From NCBI GenBank assembly GCA_964579795.1, contig CAZOHM010000013.1, positions 1 through 64,000 of the forward strand: DNA of 64,000 bases, given 5' to 3'. The translations under genes were made by a program, and so were the position numbers. The stretch is from JAEYFP01 sp964579795. Lineage in GTDB: Bacteria > Bacillota > Clostridia > Lachnospirales > Lachnospiraceae. How positions within the stretch are numbered: the stretch's first letter is position 1; every line of letters begins with the position of its first letter. Below, piece by piece: positions 1 through 9,268 of this stretch. The notes beneath the pieces are model-generated. The model was not told where the DNA came from and did not search any database. It saw only the letters and a list, made by a program, of their open reading frames with translations.

Positions 1-1472
1 GTGTTACCATTGCAAAAGAAATTGAATTAGAAGACCCATTCGAAAATATGGGTGCTCAGCTTGTAAAGGAAGTAGCAACCAAGACAAATGATGTAGCCGG
101 TGACGGTACTACAACTGCAACTGTTCTTGCACAGGCAATGATTAATGAAGGAATGAAGAACCTGGCAGCAGGTGCTAATCCTATTATTCTCAGAAAAGGC
201 ATGAAGAAAGCAACAGATGTTGCTGTTGAGGCAATCGCAAAGATGTCCAGCAAGGTAGACGGAAAAAATCACATTGCAAGAGTTGCTGCAATTTCAGCAG
301 GAGATGATGAAGTAGGTAATCTCGTAGCAGATGCTATGGAGAAGGTTTCAAAGGATGGTGTTATTACCATCGAAGAGAGCAAGACAATGCAGACAGAGCT
401 TGATCTTGTAGAAGGTATGCAGTTTGACCGCGGATATATTTCAGCATATATGGCAACCGATATGGATAAGATGGAAGCTGTTCTGGATAATCCGTATATT
501 CTGATTACAGATAAGAAGATTTCAAGTATTCAGGAGATTCTTCCATTACTTGAGCAGATTGTACAGTCCGGTCAGAAGCTTTTAATTATTGCAGAGGATA
601 TTGAAGGAGAAGCATTAACAACATTGATCGTTAATAAGCTTCGCGGCACATTCTCTGTTGTAGGTGTAAAGGCACCGGGATATGGTGACAGAAGAAAAGC
701 AATGCTTGAAGATATTGCAATCCTGACAGGCGGACAGGTAATCTCTGATGAACTTGGTCTGGATCTGAAGGAAGCTACAATCGATCAGCTTGGCCGTGCA
801 AAATCTGTTAAGGTTCAGAAAGAGAACACAGTCATTGTTGATGGTGAAGGTGACAAAAAGGCAATCAAGGCAAGAGTTGCACAGATTAAGAATCAGATCG
901 AGGAAACAACATCTGAATTTGATAAAGAAAAGCTTCAGGAGAGACTTGCTAAGCTTGCAGGTGGTGTTGCAGTAATCCGTGTAGGTGCTGCTACTGAAAC
1001 TGAAATGAAGGAAGCTAAGCTTCGTATGGAGGACGCACTTGCAGCTACAAGAGCAGCTGTTGAGGAAGGTATCATCGCAGGTGGCGGATCAGCATATATT
1101 CATGCATCCAAGGAAGTAAAGAAGCTGACAGAAAAGCTTCATGGTGATGAGAAGACAGGTGCAAACATTATCTTAAAGGCACTGGAAGCACCATTGTATC
1201 ATATCGCTGCAAATGCCGGACTGGAAGGCTCAGTTATTATCAACAAAGTATTAGAGTCAAAGGTTGGTGTAGGCTTTGATGCATTGACAGAGGAATATGT
1301 TGATATGGTAAAAGACGGCATTCTTGATCCTGCAAAGGTTACAAGAAGTGCTCTGCAGAATGCAACAAGTGTTGCATCTACACTTCTTACAACAGAATCT
1401 GTTGTTGCAAACATCAAAGAAGATGTACCGGCTATGCCAGCAGGCGGCGCAGGCGGAATGGGTATGATGTAA
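1..1472 (+). CDS. groL: Chaperonin GroEL (Hsp60), 5' end cut by window edge
   Basis: ATP-dependent cytosolic folding chaperone that works as a double heptameric ring with GroES. The reading frame is already open at base 3, so the true start lies upstream of the window. The visible part carries the ATP-site motif NDVAGDGTTTATVLAQ, the apical-domain stretch KAPGYGDRRKAML, the equatorial EEGIIAGGG motif and the flexible Gly/Met tail ending GGMGMM. The tail shows that the C-terminus is complete. A hairpin terminator follows 32 bases after the stop, so the gene ends its own transcription unit (groES would be expected upstream). It looks like an ordinary intact housekeeping gene and marks the left boundary of the glycan region. 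Confidence 0.98.
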   Translation, partial: VTIAKEIELEDPFENMGAQLVKEVATKTNDVAGDGTTTATVLAQAMINEGMKNLAAGANPIILRKGMKKATDVAVEAIAKMSSKVDGKNHIARVAAISAGDDEVGNLVADAMEKVSKDGVITIEESKTMQTELDLVEGMQFDRGYISAYMATDMDKMEAVLDNPYILITDKKISSIQEILPLLEQIVQSGQKLLIIAEDIEGEALTTLIVNKLRGTFSVVGVKAPGYGDRRKAMLEDIAILTGGQVISDELGLDLKEATIDQLGRAKSVKVQKENTVIVDGEGDKKAIKARVAQIKNQIEETTSEFDKEKLQERLAKLAGGVAVIRVGAATETEMKEAKLRMEDALAATRAAVEEGIIAGGGSAYIHASKEVKKLTEKLHGDEKTGANIILKALEAPLYHIAANAGLEGSVIINKVLESKVGVGFDALTEEYVDMVKDGILDPAKVTRSALQNATSVASTLLTTESVVANIKEDVPAMPAGGAGGMGMM

Positions 1473-1503
1473 GCCTAAGCTAAAATAAATAATGTTTATG
1501 TTA

Positions 1504-1530
1504 GGGAGAGAATCTGATTCTCTCCCTTTT
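1504..1530 (+). terminator. Rho-independent terminator after groEL
   Basis: A perfect 9-bp inverted repeat (GGGAGAGAA / TTCTCTCCC) with a 5-base loop (TCTGA) runs directly into TTTT. It lies 32 bases beyond the groEL stop and should separate groEL from the glycan genes. Confidence 0.9.
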
Positions 1531-1592
1531 ATATTGTAAAATGGCAGCAAAATTGTTATGATAATTTAGATAAACACGAAAAGAGGATGAAA

Positions 1593-3275
1593 ATGTATCA
1601 GTATTTTGCCTATATTTCATTGGTGATAATATGTTTGTGCTGCCTGCTTTATTGCTTACAGCAAAATGGGATATTTACGATTAAACAATCAGACAGGATG
1701 GAAACGTCCTTATTAAGAATAGAGGATTTCATAGAAAAGAGGTACATTTTTCTTCTACTTGGTTTATTTGCAGTCTTTCTTGTATCCAGACTCCTACGAC
1801 TTGATCTGATTCCGGCAGGGATACACCTGGATGAGCTCAGCATGGCATATGATGCAAAATGCCTGGCACAATATGGAACAGACAGATACGGAATTCATCA
1901 TCCTGTTTATCTACAGGCATACGGAGATGGAATGAGCGCGCTTTATGCCTATCTTGCATCGATTTTCATCCGCCATTTTGGCTATTCGATTCGTACGATT
2001 CGTTATCCGGCAGTATTATGCGCAAGCATTGCGTTCTTTGCCGCATTTCTCCTTGGAGCAGACCTGTTCAAGCGTAAATTATGGGGACTGGCAGCGGCTG
2101 CCTTAGTCATGACGACTCCGTTTTTTATGATGTCAGAGAGATGGGGACTGGATTGCAATTTGTTTTTGAGTATGATTATTCTGGCGTTTTACTTTTATGT
2201 TCATGCAATTAAAACAGAAAAGACAAAATACTATGTGCTTGCAGGTATCTTTCTTGGAATTACACTTTATACGTATATTTTGTCGTATCTGATATTACCG
2301 TTGTTTTTGATTTGCAGTATACTTTATTTGGTCTTTATAAAGAAATTTGAACTTAAAAAGACAGTTGCGCTTGCAGTCCCATTAGTTATTCTAGCATTTC
2401 CATTGATTCTATTTCAGCTTGTTAACATGGGCATTTGTCCGGAGTTTTCCTTTTGGATGTTTGATTTCAGAAAGCTTGGCTGGTACCGCATGGGAGAATT
2501 TTCTATCAAAAATCTTGCCGGTACGCTGTCTGCAATTAAGCTGCTTCTTACAGGAAAAACATGGATTACCTATAATGCATTGCAGGAATACGGTACGCTT
2601 TATTTATTCTCCATTGCATTAGTCGTGTTTGGCATACTGCTTAGCGTGAAGAATGCTGTTTTGTCATTAAAAAAGAAGGAATTTGATGCAGGTATATTGC
2701 TGCTGTTCTTTACATTCTGGGTATTTTTTGTGTTTGTATTAACAGGAGATGACAATATCCATAAAGCCAATGCGATTTATTTCCCATTCATTTTCTTTAT
2801 GCTGCTTTCCATTTATCAGATGACTCAGATAAAAAAAGAAATGATACTTGTGTTTGTTGTCTGCTTTGGCGTATCGTTTCTGTCATTTGCAAATTTCTAT
2901 TTCCGTTATCAGAATACCGTGTATGGAATGCATGCGTTGTTTACAAGTACAGAACCAGGAGATGTTGTGCTGTATGAGGAAACACATTACAACCCGGAAG
3001 GAAAAACTGTATATATCCAGTATCAGTATGAGCATCAGACATCCAGCGACTTAATGGTCGGCTTGTACGGAAATGTTGCCCCTGCTCAGAGGACAGAGGA
3101 TAACAGTGCCAGACAGGGACACTTTGTATTAGCACTGCCTGAAAATATAGACGAGAATGAGGATGCAATATATATTCTAGGACATAACTGGAATCATATA
3201 GTATCCTATATGGTCTCAGAGTGGGGATTTACGGCAGATAATTCGTTCCCGAATTATACGATTCTTTATAGATGA
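1593..3275 (+). CDS. GT-C fold membrane glycosyltransferase (GT39/ArnT-like)
   Basis: Polytopic membrane protein of about 560 residues. Two N-terminal hydrophobic segments are followed by the loop IPAGIHLDELSMAYDAK, whose Asp-Glu pair fits the metal/substrate-binding acidic motif in the first external loop of GT-C enzymes that use polyprenyl-phosphate sugars. About ten further hydrophobic stretches follow, and the last ~110 residues are soluble and predicted extracytoplasmic. The likely role is transfer of a sugar from a lipid donor outside the membrane. I chose ATG 1593 because AAGAGG ends 6 bases before it; the ATG at 1587 abuts that site directly. The exact acceptor is unknown. It is the first gene after the groEL terminator. 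Confidence 0.72.
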   Translation: MYQYFAYISLVIICLCCLLYCLQQNGIFTIKQSDRMETSLLRIEDFIEKRYIFLLLGLFAVFLVSRLLRLDLIPAGIHLDELSMAYDAKCLAQYGTDRYGIHHPVYLQAYGDGMSALYAYLASIFIRHFGYSIRTIRYPAVLCASIAFFAAFLLGADLFKRKLWGLAAAALVMTTPFFMMSERWGLDCNLFLSMIILAFYFYVHAIKTEKTKYYVLAGIFLGITLYTYILSYLILPLFLICSILYLVFIKKFELKKTVALAVPLVILAFPLILFQLVNMGICPEFSFWMFDFRKLGWYRMGEFSIKNLAGTLSAIKLLLTGKTWITYNALQEYGTLYLFSIALVVFGILLSVKNAVLSLKKKEFDAGILLLFFTFWVFFVFVLTGDDNIHKANAIYFPFIFFMLLSIYQMTQIKKEMILVFVVCFGVSFLSFANFYFRYQNTVYGMHALFTSTEPGDVVLYEETHYNPEGKTVYIQYQYEHQTSSDLMVGLYGNVAPAQRTEDNSARQGHFVLALPENIDENEDAIYILGHNWNHIVSYMVSEWGFTADNSFPNYTILYR

Positions 3276-3323
3276 ATCAAGGATTATTTAGACGATATAA
3301 GGATTTTTGTAATCATATAGTTC

Positions 3324-3352
3324 TTGAACATAATGGTTTTCTATTATAAAAT
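3324..3352 (+). promoter_or_regulatory. Candidate sigma-A promoter upstream of acyltransferase gene
   Basis: TTGAAC (3324-3329), 17-base spacer, TAAAAT (3347-3352), in the 130-base gap before the acyltransferase. Each hexamer is close to consensus. It would drive the acyltransferase, dGTPase and GT2 genes. Confidence 0.5.
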
Positions 3353-3405
3353 AGTACGCAGTTTAGGATGTTTACGGTACTGATTAAATTGAATGGGAGA
3401 ACGCA

Positions 3406-4473
3406 ATGGATACGATAGTAAAAAAGAAAGAAAAACTGCCTTATGTTGATATGGCAAAGGGCATTGGAATATTTATGATGGTGCTTTGCCATGCAGACTG
3501 TGGAGAAAACCCCATGTGTATTGCACTTGGAAATTTTGCACTGCCGCTTTTCTTTGTGATTTCCGGCATGATGCTTGCCTATAGTGACAGCTGGAAGGAA
3601 ATGACTGTGTGGCAGGGGATTTTGAAGCGTATCAAGGGAATTCTTGTTCCATTTTTTATTTACAGTGGTGTTTGTATTATTTATTATTCATTTATGCGTG
3701 TAGTATTCAAGGAAGGCCGCTTTCTGGATATTTTAGATATATTAAAGAGTACGGTTACATTCTCCGGTTATGATGCACTGTGGTTCTTACCGACATTGTT
3801 TTTTGGTGAGGTTCTGTTTTTAGTTATTGCAAAGTATCAGAAGAACATGGCGATTTGGGGACTCGTGATTGCTGCAGTCAGCTTTGGTGTGCTGTATTTC
3901 CTGAAATATCATGAGGATATGCAGTTTGAAAGCTGGTTTTTTTTGCTTGTTAAAGTACTAAAGGCCTTGATTGCCTTTGTATTTATTACATCAGGATACT
4001 TGTATATGAAGTATAAGCACGCTTTTTTAGAGAAGTATAGGAAGCTTGCTTTATGGGGTTCCGTTGTCATATTTATTGCAAACCTGTTTCTTTTACAGCT
4101 CAACATGCGTGTTGATTTAAATTTCTGCAGAATTAATTATCTTAGTATGTATTATGTTTTTGCAATCGGAAGCAGTATCACAATGCTGATAATCCTTGAA
4201 CTGACAGCTGTCAGGTGGAAACCGATAGAATATTACGGAAAGAATTCTCTGATTATTATGTGTACACATAATCCACTGCCGATTCTTGCATATATTCAGG
4301 CATTTGTGCTGACATTGACGTTTATCCCGGGCAGATACACAAAGGATATACTGGCAGGAGTGTTAACCATGATTGCAGAAATTGCAGTGATTGAGATTGT
4401 AAAGGCATTTCGTAAACTAAAAAAATCCATAAAAAACAGAAATCAGTCTGACGAGAAAAGAGAAAAAGCATGA
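3406..4473 (+). CDS. Acyltransferase family 3 membrane protein (O-acetyltransferase)
   Basis: Integral membrane acyltransferase of the acyltransferase-3 (Pfam 01757) type, which usually moves acetyl groups onto surface sugars. The N-terminus reads PYVDMAKGIGIFMMVLCHA; the family carries a conserved His near here. About ten hydrophobic segments follow across 355 residues, with a basic C-terminal tail. GGGAGAA precedes the ATG. Its stop overlaps the start of the dGTPase gene by 4 bases, implying translational coupling. The sequence does not show which sugar is modified. The length is normal for the family. Confidence 0.85.
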   Translation: MDTIVKKKEKLPYVDMAKGIGIFMMVLCHADCGENPMCIALGNFALPLFFVISGMMLAYSDSWKEMTVWQGILKRIKGILVPFFIYSGVCIIYYSFMRVVFKEGRFLDILDILKSTVTFSGYDALWFLPTLFFGEVLFLVIAKYQKNMAIWGLVIAAVSFGVLYFLKYHEDMQFESWFFLLVKVLKALIAFVFITSGYLYMKYKHAFLEKYRKLALWGSVVIFIANLFLLQLNMRVDLNFCRINYLSMYYVFAIGSSITMLIILELTAVRWKPIEYYGKNSLIIMCTHNPLPILAYIQAFVLTLTFIPGRYTKDILAGVLTMIAEIAVIEIVKAFRKLKKSIKNRNQSDEKREKA

Positions 4474-5987
4474 ATTGGAATCAGCTGCTGTGTCCGGAAC
4501 GAATCCGGCAATATGCGAAACAATCGAATAAAGCAGAGCAAACAGGAGAACAGAAAACAGATTTAAGAACTGAGTTTGAAAAGGATTACCACAGAATCAT
4601 TATGAGTGCTTCCTTTCGGCGACTTCAGGACAAAACACAAGTATTTCCGTTAGATAAAAGTGATTTTATCAGAACGCGTCTGACGCATTCTCTTGAGGTT
4701 TCTTCTCTGGCAAAGTCTCTTGGCCAGAATATTTCAAATAGTGTTTTGGCAAATGGGCTGGACAGCGAATTCACTCAGCAGACTAAGGCAGATATTTGTG
4801 ACATTTTACAATGTGCAGGTCTGCTTCATGATATCGGGAATCCGCCATTTGGTCATTTTGGCGAAAGCTCCATACAGGATTGGTTCAAAAAGCACATTCC
4901 ATTGATAAAATTTGACGGTAAGCCTTTGACAGAAGTATTGACAAGACAGATGCAGGAAGATTTTTATCATTTTGAAGGAAATACGCAGGCATTTCGTGTA
5001 ATAACCAAATTACATTTTCTTGTTGATGAGTATGGGATGAACCTGACAAAGGCATTGCTTGGCACAATTATGAAATATCCAGGATCATCGCTGGAGATTG
5101 CCTATGATAAAAATGATCCCAAACGTGATATCAAAAGAAAAAAGATGGGTTATTTTTACGCTGACAGAGAAAATTATCAGCTCGTCCAAAGCGCAAACGG
5201 GACTGACGGTAACAGACATCCACTGGCATTTATTCTGGAGGCTGCTGATGATATTGCATACAAAACGGCTGATATCGAGGATGCAATAAAAAAAGGGTGT
5301 ATTTCTTATCGAAGGCTTGTGGAAGAGCTAAAGGAAGCTCAGGATGCTGCTAAAATCAGTATGTTTCTGGAGCCACAGATAAATGATAAGCACAGCGAAG
5401 ACGATAAACAAGGATCACTTGCTTTACTTGAACAGCTGATAGGAAAGCTGGAAGTCTATTATGACAGGGCTGTTGAAAAGCAATATGAAAATCCGGAGCT
5501 GTATGCTGTTCAGAACTGGGTTGTTGCGGTGCAGGGAAAGATGCTTGGCTATGCAACCGGTGGGTTTACAAAGCATTATGCAGAAATAATGGAAGGTACA
5601 TATAAGAAAGAGCTTCTGAAAGAAACAGACGGTGATTTGACAATGGAAATTATCGGAGAGATTGCATATCGATATGCATTTATTTCAAAGCCAATCCTGA
5701 AGCTGGAGGTATCAGCAGATGCGATTTTTGATTTTCTATTGACAAAGTTTACGTCAGCCTTTCTGTACTATGATACGCCGGAATGGAAACGGCACTCAAC
5801 AGCTGTTGATGAAAAGATGACACAGCTTATTTCAGAGAATTATAAACGGACTTATCATACATATGCACAGGGAAAGAATGAAGCAGAAAAGGTATATTTA
5901 CGATTATTACTTGTGACAGATTATGTATGTGGAATGACAGACAGCTTTGCAAAGAGACTTTATCAGGAATTGAGCGGAATCAGTTAA
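4470..5987 (+). CDS. dgt: dGTP triphosphohydrolase (HD domain dNTPase)
   Basis: Cytosolic hydrolase that converts dGTP (or other dNTPs) to the nucleoside and tripolyphosphate. HD-superfamily metal ligands are visible: RTRLTHSLEVSSLAKSL supplies the first His and LLHDIGNPPFGHFGE the His-Asp pair. The N-terminal FRRLQDKTQVFPL motif is typical of the Dgt/SAMHD1-like family. At 505 residues it is full length. The start overlaps the upstream acyltransferase stop (ATGA), and the next transferase follows 8 bases after its own stop. A nucleotide-pool or phage-defence enzyme co-transcribed with surface-glycan genes is unusual; physiological coupling is not evident and it may be a positional accident. 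Confidence 0.93.
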   Translation: MNWNQLLCPERIRQYAKQSNKAEQTGEQKTDLRTEFEKDYHRIIMSASFRRLQDKTQVFPLDKSDFIRTRLTHSLEVSSLAKSLGQNISNSVLANGLDSEFTQQTKADICDILQCAGLLHDIGNPPFGHFGESSIQDWFKKHIPLIKFDGKPLTEVLTRQMQEDFYHFEGNTQAFRVITKLHFLVDEYGMNLTKALLGTIMKYPGSSLEIAYDKNDPKRDIKRKKMGYFYADRENYQLVQSANGTDGNRHPLAFILEAADDIAYKTADIEDAIKKGCISYRRLVEELKEAQDAAKISMFLEPQINDKHSEDDKQGSLALLEQLIGKLEVYYDRAVEKQYENPELYAVQNWVVAVQGKMLGYATGGFTKHYAEIMEGTYKKELLKETDGDLTMEIIGEIAYRYAFISKPILKLEVSADAIFDFLLTKFTSAFLYYDTPEWKRHSTAVDEKMTQLISENYKRTYHTYAQGKNEAEKVYLRLLLVTDYVCGMTDSFAKRLYQELSGIS

Positions 5988-5995
5988 GGAGTAAT

Positions 5996-6808
5996 ATGCA
6001 GAAAATACAGGTAGTTATGACTTGCTACAACAGAAAAGAGCATACAGTACAATGCATAAACACACTTGTACAGGGAAACCCGGAAATTAAATTTGCATTT
6101 ACCGTAGTAGATGACAAAAGCAGTGACGGGACAGTACCTGCACTTAAGAGCATGCCATATCCGATAGAGCTGCTTTACGGTACAGGCCAATTGTTCTGGA
6201 ATGGCGGTATGCACAGAGGAATTGCAAGTGTAATGGAGCAAAGTGACTACCCGGATTATGTGCTTCTTGTGAATGATGATGTATCTTTTTTTGCGCATTC
6301 TATAGAAGCGATGGTAAAGCAGAGCGAAAAAAAGGCTGTAGTAGTAGGAACAATTGTCAATCGGAATGGTGAAACAAGCTATGGCGGTGTCAGGCTCGCT
6401 CCGGGGTTTCGAGTGACTTTTTTGATACAGGAACCGAATGATACAAATAACTGTGATACGTTCAATGCTAACTGTGTACTGATTCCATATGAAGTACTCA
6501 AAATGACCGGAAATCTGGATCCAAAGTATAAACATGCAATGGGTGATTTTGATTATGGACTGCACATGAAAAAGAGTGGCATTCGGATGGAGCATACGCC
6601 TGAATATGCAGGTCAGTGTGAGACAAACTCGATTGTGGGAACATGGCAGGACACATCGCTGTCCAGAAAAGAACGACTGCGACTAAAGGGGACAGCCAAA
6701 GGTCTGCCGGCGTCAGACTGGTTTCATTTTATCAATAAAAATTTTGGTTTATGTAAGGCAGTCTATCATACAATTACCCCATATATCAGAATACTAATTA
6801 AAAAATAG
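5996..6808 (+). CDS. Glycosyltransferase family 2 (rhamnosyltransferase-like)
   Basis: GT-A fold inverting glycosyltransferase, 270 residues. The N-terminal nucleotide-binding strand is VVMTCYNRKEHTVQCI, then FTVVDDKSSDGT, the GQLFWNGGMHRGI motif typical of rhamnosyltransferase-like GT2 proteins, and the metal-binding VLLVNDDV. The start at 5996 follows AAGGAG (5986-5991) by 4 bases; in-frame starts further upstream would overlap the dGTPase for no reason. It is likely transcribed with the dGTPase. The sugar specificity is not readable from the sequence. Confidence 0.85.
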   Translation: MQKIQVVMTCYNRKEHTVQCINTLVQGNPEIKFAFTVVDDKSSDGTVPALKSMPYPIELLYGTGQLFWNGGMHRGIASVMEQSDYPDYVLLVNDDVSFFAHSIEAMVKQSEKKAVVVGTIVNRNGETSYGGVRLAPGFRVTFLIQEPNDTNNCDTFNANCVLIPYEVLKMTGNLDPKYKHAMGDFDYGLHMKKSGIRMEHTPEYAGQCETNSIVGTWQDTSLSRKERLRLKGTAKGLPASDWFHFINKNFGLCKAVYHTITPYIRILIKK

Positions 6809-6811
6809 CGT

Positions 6812-6840
6812 TTGTCTATATATACAAAACATTGTATAAT
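6812..6840 (+). promoter_or_regulatory. Strong sigma-A promoter upstream of the GT-D-like gene
   Basis: TTGTCT (6812-6817), 17-base spacer, perfect TATAAT (6835-6840). It begins three bases after the preceding GT2 stop. The predicted start of transcription is near 6847, leaving a leader of about 20 bases that carries the TGAGGAAA ribosome site. Confidence 0.78.
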
Positions 6841-6868
6841 AGGCATGGTAATTTGAAATGAGGAAATT

Positions 6869-7813
6869 ATGAATAAGCCTGTTATATTTATGTATCATTA
6901 TCTGAAAGCCAAAATTGATGCAAAGAAAAGTGCTGCAGATCATTATGTTGGACAGCTTCTCTGTAAGGGAAAGCCGGTATTATCGGCTGACGGGATTAAT
7001 GAACAAATGTGTTCACTGATTCATGCAGGGACTCCTTTTTTTGCAGGTAAGTTTGGTGCAAATGAATTAAGCACGGTTCGTACATTTGATTTCAGAATGA
7101 AAAACTACGAAAATTGTATGAGCATGCTGTGCAGTGGCGCTGGTTTTTTCCCAGACACGAAAGAAGCCGGACAGGAATTTTGCGAGCTGATGATAAAGCT
7201 TATACCACAGGCGGATGTAATGGGCATATGGAAGATTCCATTCGAAGAGTATTATTTAAACAAATATGGAAAGTCGGATTTGATGACAGCTTTCCTAATG
7301 GATATAGAGCCGTGGAGTGCTCCAAATAATCCATGGTCAGCAGCACTCAAAGGCAAAAAAGTATTAGTCATACATCCGTTTGCACAGACGATTATGAAAC
7401 AGTATGAGCGTCGGGAAACGCTTTTTCCGGGGACTCAAATACTGCCGGAGTTTGATTTAACAGTGTTAAAGGCCGTCCAGACAATCGCAGGTGAGCAGGA
7501 TGACAGATTCTCCACGTGGTTTGATGCTTTAAATTGGATGTACGAAGAGGCACTGAAAAAAGACTTTGATGTTGCAATTATTGGCTGCGGCGCATATGGG
7601 TTTCCGCTGGCTGCCAAGCTTAAAATGGCAGGGAAACAGGCAATTCATCTTGGTGGAGCAACTCAGATTATGTTTGGAATAAAAGGAAAACGCTGGGATG
7701 AAGTAAAAAGCTATCAGTATATTCGTGAATTGTATAATGATAACTGGATATATCCCGGTGAGGAAGAAAAGCCGATGCGGGCAAATACGGTTGAGGGAGG
7801 CTGTTACTGGTAA
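6869..7813 (+). CDS. Putative GT-D-like glycosyltransferase, copy 1
   Basis: A 314-residue cytosolic protein without membrane segments. The N-terminal half contains FFAGKFGANELSTVR, which sits where GT-D (DUF1792-type) enzymes have the metal-binding Asp-x-Glu in FGDGE. Here the acidic Asp is replaced by Ala-Asn and only Glu is kept. The C-terminal half has two Rossmann-like segments, KKVLVIHPFAQTI and FDVAIIGCGAYGFPLAAKL, and ends in VEGGCYW. A close paralogue (same core and same VEGGCYW end) lies at 59921-60874. In both places a hexapeptide acetyltransferase gene follows immediately. GT-D membership is my inference from motif position, not certain. It has its own promoter at 6812. Confidence 0.55.
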   Translation: MNKPVIFMYHYLKAKIDAKKSAADHYVGQLLCKGKPVLSADGINEQMCSLIHAGTPFFAGKFGANELSTVRTFDFRMKNYENCMSMLCSGAGFFPDTKEAGQEFCELMIKLIPQADVMGIWKIPFEEYYLNKYGKSDLMTAFLMDIEPWSAPNNPWSAALKGKKVLVIHPFAQTIMKQYERRETLFPGTQILPEFDLTVLKAVQTIAGEQDDRFSTWFDALNWMYEEALKKDFDVAIIGCGAYGFPLAAKLKMAGKQAIHLGGATQIMFGIKGKRWDEVKSYQYIRELYNDNWIYPGEEEKPMRANTVEGGCYW

Positions 7814-7823
7814 CAGATCAAAC

Positions 7824-8426
7824 ATGAACAAATTCCTTAATTACTTTTTTAAAAAAATACCAAATCTAATCATAAATAAATATACATTTCATAAGCAGAA
7901 GGTAGAGTACAGTCCTGACTTGAAGGTGTATGGAAAAATCAAAATTTATAACCGTGGCGGAAGTATTTCGATTGGAAAAAATACAATCATTAATTCCGGA
8001 ATGCAGTATAATCCGGTTGGTTTTGATGAACAGATGAATATTTTTGTTGCATCTGGTGCCAGTGTTGTAATCGGAAATAATGTTGGGATTTCCAATTCAG
8101 CATTTTGTGCAAAGAAAGAAATCGTTATTGAAGATGACGTGCGAATAGGAAATGGCTGCAAGGTTTATGATACAGATTTTCATTCACTTGATTACGCAGT
8201 GAGGATGGATCCTGAACGTGATGGAAAAGAAGCATTATGCAAACCTGTTTTAATTAGAACAGGAGCATTTATCGGAGCAGGCTCTATCATCCTGAAAGGT
8301 GTAACAATCGGCAGACACAGTGTAATCGGAGCGGGCTCTGTTGTGACAGGAAATGTCCCGGACGGTGAAATATGGGCGGGAAATCCGGCAGGATTCATTC
8401 GAAAAGTGGAGGCTGTGGACAGGTAA
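7824..8426 (+). CDS. Hexapeptide-repeat O-acetyltransferase
   Basis: Left-handed beta-helix acyltransferase of 200 residues, expected to acetylate a sugar using acetyl-CoA as a trimer. The region from about residue 40 on shows repeated isoleucine-led hexapeptides such as ISIGKN, VVIGNN, IVIEDD, VRIGNG, GAFIGAGSIILKGVTIG and SVIGAGSVVTGNVP, plus DTDFHSL with the likely catalytic His. It ends with WAGNPAGFIRKV, the usual tail of this family. The start at 7824 lacks a good ribosome site, so translation may depend on the gene ending 11 bases upstream. It pairs with the GT-D-like protein, as copy 2 does at 60907. Confidence 0.87.
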   Translation: MNKFLNYFFKKIPNLIINKYTFHKQKVEYSPDLKVYGKIKIYNRGGSISIGKNTIINSGMQYNPVGFDEQMNIFVASGASVVIGNNVGISNSAFCAKKEIVIEDDVRIGNGCKVYDTDFHSLDYAVRMDPERDGKEALCKPVLIRTGAFIGAGSIILKGVTIGRHSVIGAGSVVTGNVPDGEIWAGNPAGFIRKVEAVDR

Positions 8427-8438
8427 TTGGAGAATAAG

Positions 8439-9260
8439 ATGTTAAAGGTTACAGTCATTATGCCTACCTGGAATCAGGCGGCATTTGTTGAAGATACAAT
8501 TAAATCGGTCATTAAACAGACCTATCAGAATATTGAGTTTATCATTGTTGACAACTGCTCAGATGATGGTACAGAAGAAATCATCAGAAAGTACCGGGAA
8601 CAAAATGCATCTATTGTGTATATCCGGGAAAAGGACAAGGGTCAGGCAGATGCAATTAATAAAGGTTTTTTGCACGCAACAGGTGATGTAATCTGCTGGA
8701 TTAATTCTGATGATTTTTACTATTCAGACACAGTGATTGAGCAGGTTGTAAGGCAGTTTGAAGAGCATTCGGATATAATGGTGATTGCCGGAAATGGGTA
8801 TTACTGCAATAAAAACGGTGAACTGACAGAAAAAATTATTTGTCCACATAATGAGCCAAAGAGAGTACTTGAAAGATGGGACTATTTATTACAGCCATCT
8901 GTTTTCTGGAGAAGACAAAAGAATATGGAATTGGATATTCATTATCATTACGTGTTTGACTGGAAATTTTTTGTAACATTGCAGAGACAGTATGATTTTC
9001 TGTTTGTAGATGACTATTTGTCCGTTTATAGAATGTATGATGACAACAAAACCGGAGCAGATAACACAGCAAGAAAAAAAGAGGTCTATCTGCTTCAGAA
9101 AGAGATAAAGGCAAATGCATGTAACCGTCTGTGGTGCAGGCTTGTGTACCGGGTATATGCGCAATGTGAGAAAAAGAAGAAAATAGGCTGCAAGCCGATT
9201 ATCAAATGGCTTAACAAAGCACTGTTTCATGTGTCAGGAAAGAGAGTATGCAGCTTTTAG
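8439..9260 (+). CDS. Glycosyltransferase family 2
   Basis: GT-A inverting transferase of 273 residues. TVIMPTWNQAAFVEDTIKSV opens the nucleotide-binding fold, IIVDNCSDDGT follows, then DKGQADAINKGF and the metal-binding VICWINSDDFY. The aromatic LLQPSVFWRR segment matches the acceptor region of related WcaA-type enzymes. The ATG at 8439 follows GGAG (8429-8432) by 6 bases; a TTG four codons upstream is less likely. It continues the operon started at 6812. Confidence 0.88.
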   Translation: MLKVTVIMPTWNQAAFVEDTIKSVIKQTYQNIEFIIVDNCSDDGTEEIIRKYREQNASIVYIREKDKGQADAINKGFLHATGDVICWINSDDFYYSDTVIEQVVRQFEEHSDIMVIAGNGYYCNKNGELTEKIICPHNEPKRVLERWDYLLQPSVFWRRQKNMELDIHYHYVFDWKFFVTLQRQYDFLFVDDYLSVYRMYDDNKTGADNTARKKEVYLLQKEIKANACNRLWCRLVYRVYAQCEKKKKIGCKPIIKWLNKALFHVSGKRVCSF

Positions 9261-9268
9261 GAGAAAAA

